Below are positions 1 through 11,130 of a stretch of 64,000 bases of DNA, piece after piece. Both the position numbers and the translations under genes were made by a program. Origin of the DNA: Corythucha ciliata. Lineage: Eukaryota > Arthropoda > Insecta > Hemiptera > Tingidae. Where the stretch lies: positions 30,981,253 to 31,045,252 of the forward strand of contig CM075939.1 in NCBI GenBank assembly GCA_038030265.1, in the 5' to 3' direction. The first letter of the stretch is position 1, and every line of letters begins with the position of its first letter. The notes under the pieces were generated by a model, which ran no database searches, was not told the origin of the DNA, and saw nothing but the letters and a program-made list of their open reading frames with translations.

Positions 1-425
1 GGTTCTTTTCAAGATGAAATTTCCCGTATTATTCGGCGCTTGAAAACCCAAATTGTATGTGTTTGTCCCTCACGAAAACAAATTTGCGATCTCGGGCTCT
101 TCAAAGTCCATTTTTGGTGCCGGGTTTGCCTCCTCCAAAACCATAATTTCTCTGGTTCGACTTTTAAAACAGTTTCGCGTCGTTGACACTTCTGGGAATG
201 AACTTTTGTGAATTCGGTGACTGATGACCAAATTTCACGGGTTTCGCCATAGGCTCTTTCGAGGACGAAATTTCGCTGATTCAGTGTCTCGAAACCCCCT
301 AATTTCACGAGTTTCGGCCCTAACCCATAATTCGCTGCCTCCGCTTTTGAACAAAATATGTTCGTGAGTTTGGCTCCATCAAAACGGAAACTTCTTCGTG
401 TTTTACTTTTGGTGAATGTCACCAC
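1..425. repeat. degenerate AATTTCG-type minisatellite array
   Basis: Irregular short units recur here, each containing AATTTCG or AAATTTCG followed by a G/T-rich stretch such as GGGTTTCG. The same sequence style returns at about 14.4-15.3, 27.0-27.8, 35.9-36.6 and 37.3-38.3 kb. The minus strand stays open over 9-425, but the predicted peptide is only repeat translation (Lys/Arg/Phe rich, no domain). The left edge is cut by the window. Confidence 0.5.
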
Positions 426-429
426 CGGG

Positions 430-770
430 AGTTAGGTTGGAGTTACCAAACTCTAACTTTGTTTACATAAATTGTGACTAATTTTTTCAGTTAATTCTGA
501 GTTCACGTAACTCAAACCTTAACTCTCGGAGGTGAAATCCACCATTATAAATTTAATTACGCGTAGTTGGTCCAAAATTTCGTGACAGTTTCGGGGCTTA
601 AAAATTTTGATTCAAGTATTTATTTCCCTTGGTATCGCTCTTCAAGAAATACAATCTGTCGGCGATACGAGAAGTCGATAGCGCATGCTGAGGTAGCTCT
701 CTGCGTTACATGCTCTCTATAGGATATTCACTCAAACGCAGTTGTAAACTCCACAACACAATTAAGCTCC
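430..770. other. no recognisable feature
   Basis: AT-rich sequence between two repeat arrays. No open frame with a recognisable domain, no RNA gene and no clear repeat was seen. Confidence 0.5.
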
Positions 771-1175
771 AAGGCCGAACCACGGCCAAAGTACATCTGT
801 ACAACCACAGCAAAGATCCAACCTCAGCAATCCTCCAACTACAGTAAGCTCTAACCACATTTAGAACCTCCGTACCACAGTAAAGGTCAACCCACAGCAA
901 AGGTCCAACCACTGCAAATTTCCAACCACTGCAATGGTCCAACCACAGCCAAAGTCGAACTACAGTGATGGTCCGACAACAGCAAAGGTCCGAGCTCAGT
1001 AGAGACCCAGCCACCGCAATGGTCCAACCACAGCCAAAGTCGAACTACGGCAATGGTCCGACTACAGCAAAGGTCCGACTACAGCAAAGGTCCGACCACA
1101 GCAAAGGTCCAACCACAGCAAAGGTCCAACCACAGCAAAGCTCTGACAACTGTAACAACCTCCAACCACATTAAA
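770..1175. repeat. 17-bp minisatellite with an ~85-bp higher-order repeat
   Basis: The unit is close to AAGGTCCAACCACAGCA, repeated about 23 times with drift. A longer block beginning GCAATGGTCCAACCACAGCC occurs at 931 and again at 1016, 85 bp apart (five units), so the array grew partly by duplicating blocks. Both strands are open over parts of it (706-1014 minus, 965-1174 plus), but these frames are simply the translated repeat. Confidence 0.85.
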
Positions 1176-3420
1176 ACTTCTTTCTGAATTCTGTTTCTTA
1201 AGTTCTGATATCCTGCTTCCACCCCTATTTTGTAACGCGTGCTTTAGCGAAATTGCTGTTATTTTCGATTATACATCCAGTTGAAGTCTGTCCACTTAGT
1301 GATGGACTCTCTCACTCTCTCACCCCTTCCCCTCTTCGCCCGTCCTTGAATTTAGTGGTATAAGCCCCCTTGCCCCTTCTACTAAAAATAAAGCAGGCCC
1401 CCAACGAAGGCCGGACCCCGGGGGATAAGGAACCCAATGCGCCTCCCACCTATGGACAGACACCCCCCCCCCCCAGCCCAACCATTAAAAACAAATCCTA
1501 GTTGCCCTCCCCTGGCTCAATGGCTGGCGACGCCCTTGACTTCAGAGTTCAGACCGGTTGATTGCGTGGCCACCGTGCGGTATCACAGTGATAGCTCCTT
1601 TGACGGTTCGCCTGCTTGAAAATCCGCATTGATTTTCAGATTCCCTGTACCGAACCACTACGTGTTTGGATACGCGGATTCTTCCCATTTTTGAAAAAAT
1701 TATGTACCCAGTTCAATAGGCGGTTTTGACTATTTTTTAGTCATTTCGACGAATTGTAACGATTTGAGCCGACCGCTTAATTGAGTAATGACGCGTAACA
1801 AAAGTAGTCGCGTCTTTGGTGCTCAGCACACCTGTATCAGTCATTTTTTTCAAAATGTCAGCCTTCTAGCAAGTATTCGTTTTGATTCCGTCGGTGGAGT
1901 GAAAAATCATGGAGTGGGGGAGCTTTATTTTAAAAGCATTTCCGGACTCCAGACTTAAGGGAAGTGTGCTAAAAGTTTGAGGCTTCTTTCCACAGGCTAG
2001 TGTTATACCACGAATTGTCCTGTGTCTTGACCGATACACGTCCTCAACGTTGGTTTTGGAAAATACGTGTTGGAAAGACGATCAATCATCTGAATGGACT
2101 GCGACATGGAAGAGGAAAGGGTAAAATCCTCCTGGACTAAAAGTTTTCATGAAGGATTGGAAAAGTCTGAGCTACTGTTTTCCATAAGAAAACGACAGAA
2201 TAATCTTAACGAGTTTTATTGAAGTCTTTCCGTTGTTAGCATCAAAATGTTGATGTTAATAACTAGCTTTCGTTCTTCATTGCTATGGGAGGAATTTGAA
2301 AATTAGCCTCTTATGAATATTCAGAAACTGTCGCGGGAGGAGTGGACATTGACGGAGGATTTTTTAAAAAAAGAGAGTTTGAAACGTAAATCTGATAGTA
2401 TTTACTACGTTCTACGGGGCACGTTCGCCTAGTCACTGCCTAATTAAGGCGGGATTCCTCGAGGAAAGGTCAATGGAGTTGTTTTAGGTGATATCTACTC
2501 TGATGAGAAGACGTGTGGTGGGTGGGGAGTTCCCAATCAATAGAACACGTAATTAATTATAAGATAGGTCAAAGGAGTCTTCTTTTCTAATGAAAAAGTA
2601 TGCGTTATTTTTTCCTGCCCCGCCCCCTTCATCAATCGACGTGCTTCAAGGCTTCTCTCTCACTCCTGGTGATTGATGAAGGCGTTGCATAATTGCGCGC
2701 GATCAGAGCTCTGGCGCCTGTAAGGCAAGCGTTTATATTGTGGTGGTGGTAATGCGGTGATGAGGAGCACTAATAAGAGTAGGGAGATTGGTTATTTTTT
2801 CTTAACAATATTCTGTCAACAAAACTAAATATTTTGCCAAGGTTATCCAATGGAAAAAGAAGGCATAGAAGTCGGATTGAAAGTAATTTCTCAGCTTTGT
2901 AGGATTGTGCGTTGCTTGTGACATGACTTCGAATATCATGAAACAATTCGAGTGCATTGATTTAAAGCGCTCATTCTGATGAATGAAACTATTCTTCGTG
3001 ACCGAATCAAATTATGTATTGTTCACGCTCACTTTTCAGCGTTAGAAGCTGTTTGTATATCTTAACACTCCCGCCACGAATAACACAAAGTTTAAATCAT
3101 CACGTTGAATCTTTTTCTTTGAACAGCTCAAAATTTGAAGGTCACGAAGAAAACCCCGATGAGCCCTAGAGAAGGCCTCAATTATTGCAACGACTGTCGA
3201 AGTTGACATCAAACTGTGTATGTGAAGTGCAGCCATTATCAGTGGCCATTCAGATATTGCGCTTGCAATTAATTTACTTTTTCATTCTCACAAACGACGT
3301 AATTACTCAAATAGTTAACATAATTGATTTTTTTTTAGCTAGAACGCACATAGGTGATGTATTTATTATGGCTATCTTCTCGTGACAGAAGGAAGGTGCG
3401 AAATAAGAACTTTTCCTTTT
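1176..3420. other. intergenic, nothing recognised
   Basis: About 2.2 kb with short open frames only. A C-run at 1464 and generally AT-rich sequence were noted. No domain, RNA gene, inverted terminal repeat or splice-supported exon could be supported. Confidence 0.5.
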
Positions 3421-3548
3421 AGTGCATTTCATTCAAAAATGCACTATTGGTCTCGCCCTGATCGTGGCAATATGGGTCATGATACATTTTTTTCACGTTT
3501 CAGAACCTGTAGAACACGAATCCGAGGTAGGTTCGATATATATATACA

Positions 3549-4902
3549 CAGGGTGGAACAGGATAAGTGTGACAAAAAAAATTGGGTGAAAGTAGGCCTC
3601 ATTTGTGATCGAAAACACTCTATGTACCATGGTCCGAAAATCAAAACCCTACGAGATATGATTTTTTTAACGTTTATTATGACTCATGTCAGTTTTCTTA
3701 ACTAAATGGGAATAACTCAGTTTCCAGCTGACATTTTGCAGCTTTTGATGGCAGATTCGGAAACAGCACATTTTTTTCTGTCAGGATTAGCCATTTACGA
3801 TAAAATTCAACCATTTTCTGGGGGCTCGTGAGCTGCTCAAAGTTTTGCAAATCCAGGATTTCTAATTTTTCAAAAAAGAAACCCCCGCTTTTTTACTCGA
3901 AATTTGAGCGTACCGACATCCCATGTGTCGGAAAAACTTCCCCAATGTGTACTTTTTAAAATTACTCATGAACCTATTTTTAGTTAATCAGTGATTTTTC
4001 GGCAGAAATGGCCATTTCTTAGAAAAAAGAATGGTTTTTCTCTTCAAAATCGCTTGTTTCGACCTACAACATTTGAACGAGCTTTGTGATTTTTAGCATG
4101 ATTGACGTCATTAAAGCATCATCCAAAGTTTTCCCTTGAACGGGACGGACTGTGTTTGCCTGTCAAAGTCCAAAAAATGTCGCTCCCGCAGCTAGCTGTC
4201 GGATAGAGGGCATTTCTCTACTGCGAATTTCAAATTCGTATTCGAATCGGAAATTGGTATCAACAAGTAGAGTCATTAAGTGCACTAATTTCGTCGAATA
4301 ACAGCTAAACACGCCGAAATTCGCAGTAGTGAAATGCACCCTTGCCGACAGCCAGCTGCCGGAGCGACAGTTTTTGATATTTTGGTAGGAGTGTGCATTT
4401 CATTCGGTTTGAAGGAAAACTTTGGATAAGGCTTTAATGAGTTTTAGCATGTTATGAATCACAAAACTCGTTAAAATTAGGTTGGTTAAAACAAGCGATT
4501 TTAAGAGAAAAATCGTTCTTTTTTCCAAGAAATGGACTTTCTGCCGAAAACTCGCTGAATAACTAAAAAAAACGTTCAGGAGTAATTTTAAAAAGGACAA
4601 ATTGAAGAATTTTTTTCGACCCATGGGATGTCGATACGCTCAGATTTAGTGTAGAGAAGTGGGGGTTGAATTACTTGAAAAATTAGAGATCCACGATTTG
4701 CAAAACTTTGAGCATCTCTCAAGCCCACAGAAAATAGTTGAATTTTATCGAAAAATGGATAACCTTGACAGAAAAAAGTGTGCTCTTTCCAAATCAATCG
4801 TCAAAAGTTGCACATGTCAGCTGTAAACCGATCTATTCGCATTTAGTTAAGAAAAGTGATGCAAGCCTCAAAAAACGTTAGAAAAATCATATCTCGAAGG
4901 AT
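3549..4902. mobile_element. foldback element with ~500-bp inverted arms
   Basis: The left arm (about 3648-4140) is the reverse complement of the right arm (about 4395-4902) at a visually estimated 75-80% identity; for example both carry GATAAAATTCAAC and CAAAGTTTTGCAAATC. The left side starts with CAGGGTGGAACAGGATAAG at 3549 after a TATA run, a typical transposon end. The matching right end is missing, replaced by the MITE that begins at 4902. The centre is filled by another MITE (4178-4369). No coding capacity is seen; the 107- and 74-residue frames lie within the arms. Confidence 0.6.
4178..4369. mobile_element. 192-bp MITE in the centre of the foldback element
   Basis: TGTCGCTCCCGCAGCTAGCTG at the left matches the complement of CAGCTGCCGGAGCGACA at the right, and both continue inward through a TACTGCGAATTTC segment, giving inverted repeats of about 55 bp. 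The right end closely matches the right end of the element at 57753-59205, so the two share a terminal signature. Confidence 0.6.
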
Positions 4903-5296
4903 TCCGACAGCAGCCTGTCGGGAGAAGTGCATTTCATTCATGCGACAATCGAGTCAAACCTCATAAGTTAGAACGATATCAATCAATTATGAATGACATT
5001 TAGGCCGTGGTATAGAAAGTCAAAATCATAAAATCGTGTTTCTTTTTACCGCAGGCTCCTTTTTTGGCACCTACTGAGGGGAAATAAAATGATGAAAATG
5101 AAAAATGAAACAGAGTCGGTTTGGTTGCCTATACGATATGGGAAGGCGGACTCTTGTTAGAGGAATTATTTGCAATTAAAATCTTTATTCCGGCCTAAAT
5201 TTCATGCATAATTGATTGATATCGTTCTAACTTATGAGGTTTGACTCGATTGTCGCATGAATGAAATGCACTTCTCCCGACAGGCTGCTGTCGGAA
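4902..5296. mobile_element. 395-bp MITE with ~100-bp TIRs and hairpin tips
   Basis: The left end TTCCGACAGCAGCCTGTCGG and its complement at 5277-5296 flank arms that agree for about 100 bp, with only a few mismatches. Each tip is itself a hairpin (CCGACAG, loop CAGC, CTGTCGG), followed by GTGCATTTCATTC. A second, right-truncated copy begins at 7651. Confidence 0.75.
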
Positions 5297-5420
5297 CAAA
5301 ACTTTTTTCAGATTACGTTAATTTTCAGATCAGTTACATTAGGTTAAATGGTATGTCACAATTTCACCATTGCGGAGTGCCTGGGTTCGAATCCGAAACA
5401 ATTTTGTTTTAAATTTTTTT
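5297..5420 (+). mobile_element. tRNA-like SINE fragment (B-box), inverted partner at 7535-7650
   Basis: GGTTCGAATCC at 5384-5394 matches the RNA polymerase III B-box exactly, and TTAGGTTAAATGG upstream resembles an A-box. The segment is followed by T/A-rich sequence. Its reverse complement lies at about 7535-7650, again joined to the hairpin-tipped MITE end, so this stretch was duplicated together with that MITE. Assignment as a SINE remnant is inferred from the box match and spacing only. Confidence 0.4.
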
Positions 5421-5874
5421 TTGTTCCTCCCTTTTTGGCCCACCTCGGAATTTTTTACTCAAGATTTATTAGGCTGTAGGCAAATAAAATAAAAGAGACG
5501 GCTCAAAATACAATGTCAATGAAATTTTTTGGTAATTGGGTGGTCCAGTAAGGCATAGCGTTAATTTAATAGCTCCCCTCCGCCGAGAACTCCCCTGCCA
5601 AATTAACGGATTTGGTTCACTAGGGTCTCATACGAAAGCGCGTTCATTTTTCATTACTCGAGTCAATTTTGGGGGCAATTGCAGCAACAGCCGTGCGGTA
5701 GCGAATTTTCAACTAATTCAAACCCCTCTTTTACACCGTTCCCGTGGACCGATTCATCTGGATCACGAACTCGTCCGAGATATTCACGCTATTGATTTTT
5801 AGACCAAATTTGGTTGCCCTAAGTCAAAAATTGCGACCGTGATCGTGCTAACAAAAAAGGGCTATATATATATA
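5421..5874. other. no recognisable feature
   Basis: Spacer inside the nested repeat cluster; an 88-codon open frame (5536-5802) shows no domain. The stretch ends with a TATA run that borders the next element. Confidence 0.4.
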
Positions 5875-7427
5875 CAGGGTGTTTGGTAAGTCGACGGCAA
5901 TAATGCAGGGGGGTTTTCTAGGTCCAAAATGGACCAAAAAAGTACATATAAACATAGGTCCGATTTCCAACCGTTTTCGAGATAATGGACATTTTAGTAT
6001 TTTTAGCCATAACGTTAATTTTATTGGATTCAGCGCTTATAAGTCGAGAACAGTTCCACGTACATTAAATCTGAGGGCACTACCAAAAAGAGCAGACATT
6101 ATTCAGTGGGAATTGGTCCAGTTATCCCCGAAAGTAGTAGCACTTTTTCAGTAACCAGTCAGATTGTGGAGATTTGTACCGATTTTAGGCAGTTTAGCCA
6201 TAACTTGAATGCATGATAGCGAATCTTGAAATGCTATCCAGGTTTGGCAAATTTCACAAAAACTTGCCTGATTAGTGAGGATGAAAATACCAAACCCAGA
6301 TCATCACACCCCTTCGTAAAAGTTTGGAAAAATGAACACATTTCGAGCTAAAAGTGCTTTTTTGGGTGTTCTTTGCAATAGGTCTTTGTGAATAAATGAA
6401 AGTGAAAAATGGAATCAAGCGCACTATTATTTCTCCTAAAATGATAATAAAGCTTCTCGTAGGTCTAACCGTGGTCAGCGGTGCAAAATAAAAATATTTC
6501 GTAGCGTTTATTACACCAATTCATAACAATTAGTGAATAAAATAACAAATAAATTTCCTAAAACTAATTTTTTTACAATACATTTTCAAAATGTCCTCCT
6601 CTGTTCCGAAGGCAGGCTCTTGCCCTTTTTCTTGTAGCATCCACTGTCACGCGAGGAGAAATGTCGGCTCGAAGGGCCTCAAAAGTTCCTGTAATCTTTC
6701 TTCGAAGCTCCTCCTGATGCAGTAAACACGGTATTTTACCAAACCCCAGACGTGGAAATCCATGGGCGCCATGTCCGGCGATCGAAGTGGTAGTGGAATT
6801 GAACCCCCTCGTCATATCCACATATCATAGCTTCTATCCAAATACTGGCGAAATTCGATCAATTAGGGGGGAGGGGGCACGATCATGTTAAGAATAAGGC
6901 TTCGACGAACATCTTCCCCCAGATTATGCATTGAATGAGGCAAATTGTTCTGAATAAAGTTCAAATACACTACGGGAAGTTTTTATTTTGCATCGCTGAC
7001 CTTGATTAAGTTCTAAAAGAAGTTTTATTTTCATTTTAAATAAGAAGTAGTTTGTTTAACTCAATTTTTCCCCCTTCATTTCCTCGCAAAGGCCTATTGC
7101 AAAGAACACCCAAACAAGCACTTTTCGATGGAAATGTGTTCATTTCTTCAAGTTTTTATAAAGAGGTGCGATAATTTGAGTTTGGTACTTTGATCCGCAC
7201 TAATGAGGCAAGTTTTTGTGAAATTTGCCAAACCTGGATGGCATTTCAAGATTCGCTATCATGCAATCAAGTTACGGCTAAACTGCCTAAAATCGGTACA
7301 AATCTCCACAATCTGACTGGTTACTGGAAAAGTGCGACTACTTTCAGGGATAACTGGACCAATTCCCACTGAAAAATGTCTGCTCTTTTCGGTAGTACCC
7401 TCAGATTTAATGTACGTGTAACGTACA
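5875..7427. mobile_element. Tc1/mariner-related element with long inverted arms, right end lost
   Basis: CAGGGTGTTTGGTAAGTCG starts at 5875 directly after TATATA, as expected for an element targeting TA. Sequence of about 6040-6400 returns as its complement at about 7085-7427 (shared pieces include AAACTTGCCT and CTATCCAGGTTTGGCAAATT). The outer ~170 bp of the right arm are missing, cut by the terminus at 7432. The centre carries decayed transposase sequence on the minus strand. The family name is inferred from that protein fragment and the TA flank. Confidence 0.55.
6573..6880 (-). pseudogene. transposase C-terminal fragment (DDE_3 type), frameshifted
   Basis: On the minus strand one frame reads SPDMAPMDFHVWG (about 6740-6785). 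This is the motif around the third catalytic acidic residue of DDE_3/Tc1-mariner transposases, where W-x-x-RSPDL-x-PLDFFLWG is usual. A different frame, open over 6573-6821, then gives the typical carboxyl end, finishing in GGHFENVL. The usual order of motifs is preserved but split over two frames, so at least one frameshift has occurred. The N-terminal helix-turn-helix and the first two catalytic aspartates are absent. It is a remnant with no likely activity. Confidence 0.65.
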
Positions 7428-7534
7428 TTCTGGTTCTGAAACGTGAAAAAAAAGTATCACAACCCATATGTGCGACCATCAGGGCGAGACCAATAGTGCA
7501 TTTTTTGAATGAAATGCACTAAAAAAAAAAAAAT

Positions 7535-7905
7535 TAAAACAAAAAGTTTGTTTTAGATTCGAGCCCAGGCACTTGGTAATGGTGAAATTGCAACATACCG
7601 TTTAACCTAATGTAACTTATATGAAAATTAACGTAATCTAAAAAGTTTTGTTCCGACAGCAGCCTGTCGGGAAAAGTGCATTTCATTCATGCGACAATCG
7701 ACTTAAACCTCATAAGCTTGAATGATATCAATAAATTATGAATGAAATTTAGGCCATGGTAGAAAGCCAAAATCATAAAAATTTATTGCAGGCCCTTTTT
7801 TGGCACCAACTCGGCGGGAACAAAATAATGAAAATGATAAGTGTACACCATACAACAGTGAACAGAGTCGGATGGGTTGCCTATACGATTGGAAGGGAGG
7901 ATGAA
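7535..7905 (-). mobile_element. second copy of SINE-like segment plus truncated hairpin-tipped MITE
   Basis: 7535-7650 is the complement of 5297-5420 (B-box complement GGATTCGAGCC-like at about 7557-7567). It is followed at 7651 by the MITE tip CCGACAGCAGCCTGTCGG and about 250 bp matching 4902-5155, including CAAAATCATAAA and GTTGCCTATACGAT. The right half of the MITE is missing. Confidence 0.6.
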
Positions 7906-7930
7906 ATAATGTTGTTTTGTATATTTCTTA

Positions 7931-8693
7931 AGCCGGCTCCACACGTGTGGTATGCGCCAAATAATGAGCAAAATGTTTGTCAAATACACGATAGTGTGGA
8001 TGAGATGCTCGGTATTCGCCGAGTCCCGAATATTCGGTATTCGGGTGCTCCGATTAGTACGGGAAATACGAATATTCACCAAGTGAAGCGGTCGTCATTC
8101 ACTCATTCTTGCGACGGGGATAGCTCAATTAAATGTCGAGGACCCGGCTCAATGATTTTCTACCCCGACTGACTTGGTATGTTGAGTCGGCTACGGCTAC
8201 AGAGCAGAAGCGAGGACCTTAGTGCAGTAGCACCTCTGCCCCCTGGGAAGTGGTGTACCAGCTACATGATCGGCTCAGTATCCGGGATAATGCGACTAAG
8301 AAGACCGAGCAGCTCTTGTAGCTGATGGTATGAGGTCGAAAGGGAGATATCGGACCGACATGACACCCACTTAGATTCTGCTACAAAAAAAATTGTACTG
8401 CCAAAGGGAGTTTTTGCATGGCCGAAATTCAGGACTGGCCACAATATCTAGTGAACGTCCACTTTTCTGCTATTTTAACTACCTGCATTTACTTTGTTCC
8501 ATTGAATTTCCCCTTTAAAGATGCCCTACATTTCCTCCTCCATCTTTCCAACTCCATGAGTTATTAACATATTTGTATTTCCCGAAGCGAATAAATCGAG
8601 TATTTTTGCTGGATTTTCACAAATACCGAGCCGAGCAGTTTGGCGAACACCGAATATTCGGTATTCGGCGAATACCGCAGGTGTGAGCCGGCT
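7931..8693. mobile_element. 763-bp Harbinger-like MITE flanked by TTA
   Basis: AGCCGGCTCCACACGTGTGG at the left pairs with the complement of the right end (ending GTGTGAGCCGGCT), about 28 bp with few mismatches. TTA stands immediately outside both ends (7928-7930 and 8694-8696), the 3-bp target duplication known for PIF/Harbinger elements. TATTCGGTATTCGG-type motifs repeat near both ends. A related terminus (AGCCGGATACACAC) is found at 51425 and 62635. No transposase is encoded. Confidence 0.7.
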
Positions 8694-8696
8694 TTA

Positions 8697-9925
8697 GAAG
8701 AGGGCTTTTCTACACGCAGTTACAAAGAGCTTTAGTTAAGTAGGTACTACATAATAATGGAAAAATATTTGAGAAAAATTAATTTTGCCATACTTTTAAT
8801 ACCGAAAATTGAAGTTTTCACTTCGAGCATTGCAATCTGGTAATGGAATGAGAAGCTACTCCGCTTTAGAATTAAAATTGTTCTCAATGAAGGAGCTAAA
8901 TTTTTCTCTTGCTCAAGAGCTCGATACGAATGAGTTAATGTCCCCCCGGCGGAAAATAATTTGAAAGTACGTACCTATTCAATTTGAAGGATTCAAATTC
9001 GTGAGTGAATATGTGAAAAAATGCAAGAGTATTGAAAAAGAGCCGTCCTGATGACCTGAGTTTCATACGAAGTCCAGTTCATAAAAAAAGGCAGTTAGTA
9101 AAATCTGTTTATTACTCAGTTCAATAAACTTCTTAACCTAACTGACCTTAATGGTGCCTTCGTTGCTTGTTGAGGGGGAGGGGGGTCCTTTCTCCAGGTA
9201 AAAGGGCTAAAAACAGCGAACCCGAGGAAACGTGTTCATTCCCATAGAGATCTTGAAATTCATTAGTGCTCCAGCCGTTCCTATGGTGTGCTTTGTTTTA
9301 TTTATACAATATACTTACTCTTGAAAATGTGTTCAACTCTCTCGGAGTTCTTGAGATTTCTTGGTAAGTGTATTCAAACATGTTACATACTATACCCACC
9401 CTTTCCACATACGGGTTTTCATTTCTAAGGCCAATGGTCCCCCCTTCCAACCAACACGACATTCTGACGCTCGCAATGGTTGTTGATCTATGGACCAGTC
9501 CAGTTGACCGCAAATAACTTTTTGGCGGAGTTCTGATTAGTGGCCCATACGCGGGCAGATAATTTTGACAGATTTGATCGGCCGATATTTCCAACATATA
9601 TCGTTAACGATCTAGAGCAAACGATGAGATCGGCCGTCGCCCTTCAACGTTCAAAAGTAATCTGCGACCGATCTCTGTTACCCGATCAAATCTGTTCGTT
9701 AGTGAGGGCTCATCTGGCAGATTTCATTTATCGGTCGGGTTCGAAAGATATTTGAGAACGGTGACAGATATGGAGTTAAAAACAAAAATGGAGAGAGCAA
9801 AACGTTTTTTTCATTTGAGAAATAATAAATTGATCAAAAGACTTAAAAACGAACTGGAATAAAAGCAGTATATTGTCTAGCCTGGAATATACATTATTTT
9901 AATAAACACTATGGAACGGACAGAT
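8697..9925. other. intergenic, nothing recognised
   Basis: Short frames only. 9560-9760 has GATC-rich text partly resembling 12400-12470, possibly an old repeat, but no boundary could be defined. Confidence 0.4.
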
Positions 9926-10246
9926 GGGGCGTATTTTTTGAAAGTACTTTTCAACTCTTCTCTTTTCACTTTGCACTTTTCAAGTGAATTCATGTTATGT
10001 GAAACCGAATGTTGGATAAGTGAAGAGTGCCAAGCGACAGAGGTGCAAAGTGAAAATGGTAGAGAATAAATTTCTCGGTTTTTTGAAAAACTTTTCACTT
10101 CACCTTTCCACTTTTCATCTATCTGGCGGAAAAGTGAAAAGCTGGAAGGTTTTTTGATGTTTTTAACGCAATTTTCGTACTACTAACAACGAAAGTGCTA
10201 CTTTCCGAACCATAAACCTCTACAGAAAGCGAGATTTATCTCACCT

Positions 10247-10270
10247 GTGCGATATGAATTCATATCACAC
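10247..10270. repeat. 24-bp near-perfect palindrome
   Basis: GATATGAATTCATATC with flanking GTG/CAC arms; only the fourth position from each end fails to pair. It lies in the interior of the 2.4-kb element, and a CAC/GTG alternation follows. Significance unknown. Confidence 0.5.
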
Positions 10271-10339
10271 GTGTGTGATACGAACCGCTAATTTGCTGCC
10301 CGAGGAGAGCCAGCGCTGGTCTCTTAAGTCGACAGTGGA

Positions 10340-10425
10340 AGTTTCCTCGACTGCGTCTCGCTCGTCAAACAACACTCGCACGATACTTTCCACTTTCCGT
10401 ACTCGTTATGAAATATACTATTTCA
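10340..10425. repeat. dispersed repeat, inverted copy at 17340-17415
   Basis: CGACTGCGTCTCGCTCGTC, then AACAACACTCGCACGATA and CTCGTTATGAAAT, recur as the complement at about 17340-17415 with small changes. Both copies sit inside larger transposable elements. Confidence 0.5.
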
Positions 10426-10952
10426 AAACCGACTTTGCAAACTCAACTTTTGCAGAGTAACTCTAGACACTTCCATTTTCGTTGCTCGAATCGTTGTTGA
10501 TGTTATTCTGCCGGCCCGCGGCATAGTCCAGTGAAAGTCAACAAGTGGAAGTGGTTAGTGAGGTGAAAATGAGTCTGAAGAAAAGTGAAACGTACCAGAA
10601 AAATAAGGCTTTTCTACAGCATTTTTTTTTTCGAAGAAGAGAAAAAAATAGTGTTCGCCAAACTTGACGAAAAAGTCAACTACGAGGACAAAGTAACGTA
10701 ATAGCGGAAGGTTTTGGAGAGCACCAAAGCTGTGGGGCTGCCAGAACAACACTACTCTTGGAAATTCGTCCGTGATGAAATGTTCAGCGTATCGAAATAT
10801 TGGGCCCCTGACGTCTCCGTCCTCCCTCGAAACGGTGCCAGTGCCACATGACGCTGTTTCTCACAGCACGTGAATCGTGGCAAGCTCCGGGCCAGCTACC
10901 GTTTACTGTGTAGAACCGGTAATCCGATCTACACGTGACCATGACATTTAGG

Positions 10953-11130
10953 TAGCGCGCCTTGATGATGTATTGGATACAATGCTCGCTTCGCAACCCA
11001 GCGGGCCTGGGTTGGAATCCAGTCATTGCACAGTTAGATAGATGGGTATGACGTAGGAGACCACTTGTGGCCTTGGCGTCGCCGGACTCGGCTTGGCCGG
11101 GAAAAGCACTCCCGAAAAAAAGAAAAAAAA
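10953..11130 (+). mobile_element. tRNA-derived SINE, complete, with 12-bp target duplication
   Basis: ATGACATTTAGG flanks the element on both sides (10941-10952 and 11131-11142), a perfect target-site duplication. The head resembles a tRNA: GCTCGCTTCGCAACCCAGCGGG followed by the B-box-like GGTTGGAATCC at 11010-11020. The tail is A-rich (AAAAAAAGAAAAAAAA) directly before the second duplication. At 178 bp, with pol III boxes, A-tail and long duplication, it is a textbook SINE mobilised by a LINE. The tRNA of origin looks alanine/arginine-like but was not determined. Confidence 0.8.

Larger units (their letters stand above)
3421..7520. mobile_element. nested cluster of inverted elements bounded by an ~88-bp inverted repeat
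   Basis: AGTGCATTTCATTC begins at 3421, and its reverse complement ends at 7520; the inverted identity extends about 88 bp (3421-3507 against 7432-7520), through the TTTCACGTTTCAGAACC region. Each terminus folds on itself (AGTGCATTT, 7-nt loop, AAATGCACT). The same terminus starts the elements at 57753 and 63390. Inside lie several smaller inverted pairs, annotated separately. Whether the two ends belong to one element or to two copies in opposite orientation is not decided; the different contents favour two opposed copies with later insertions. Confidence 0.6.

Noticed and set aside
9..425. 138-codon minus-strand frame at the window start
   Set aside because: Translation of the AATTTCG-type array; composition is repeat-driven.
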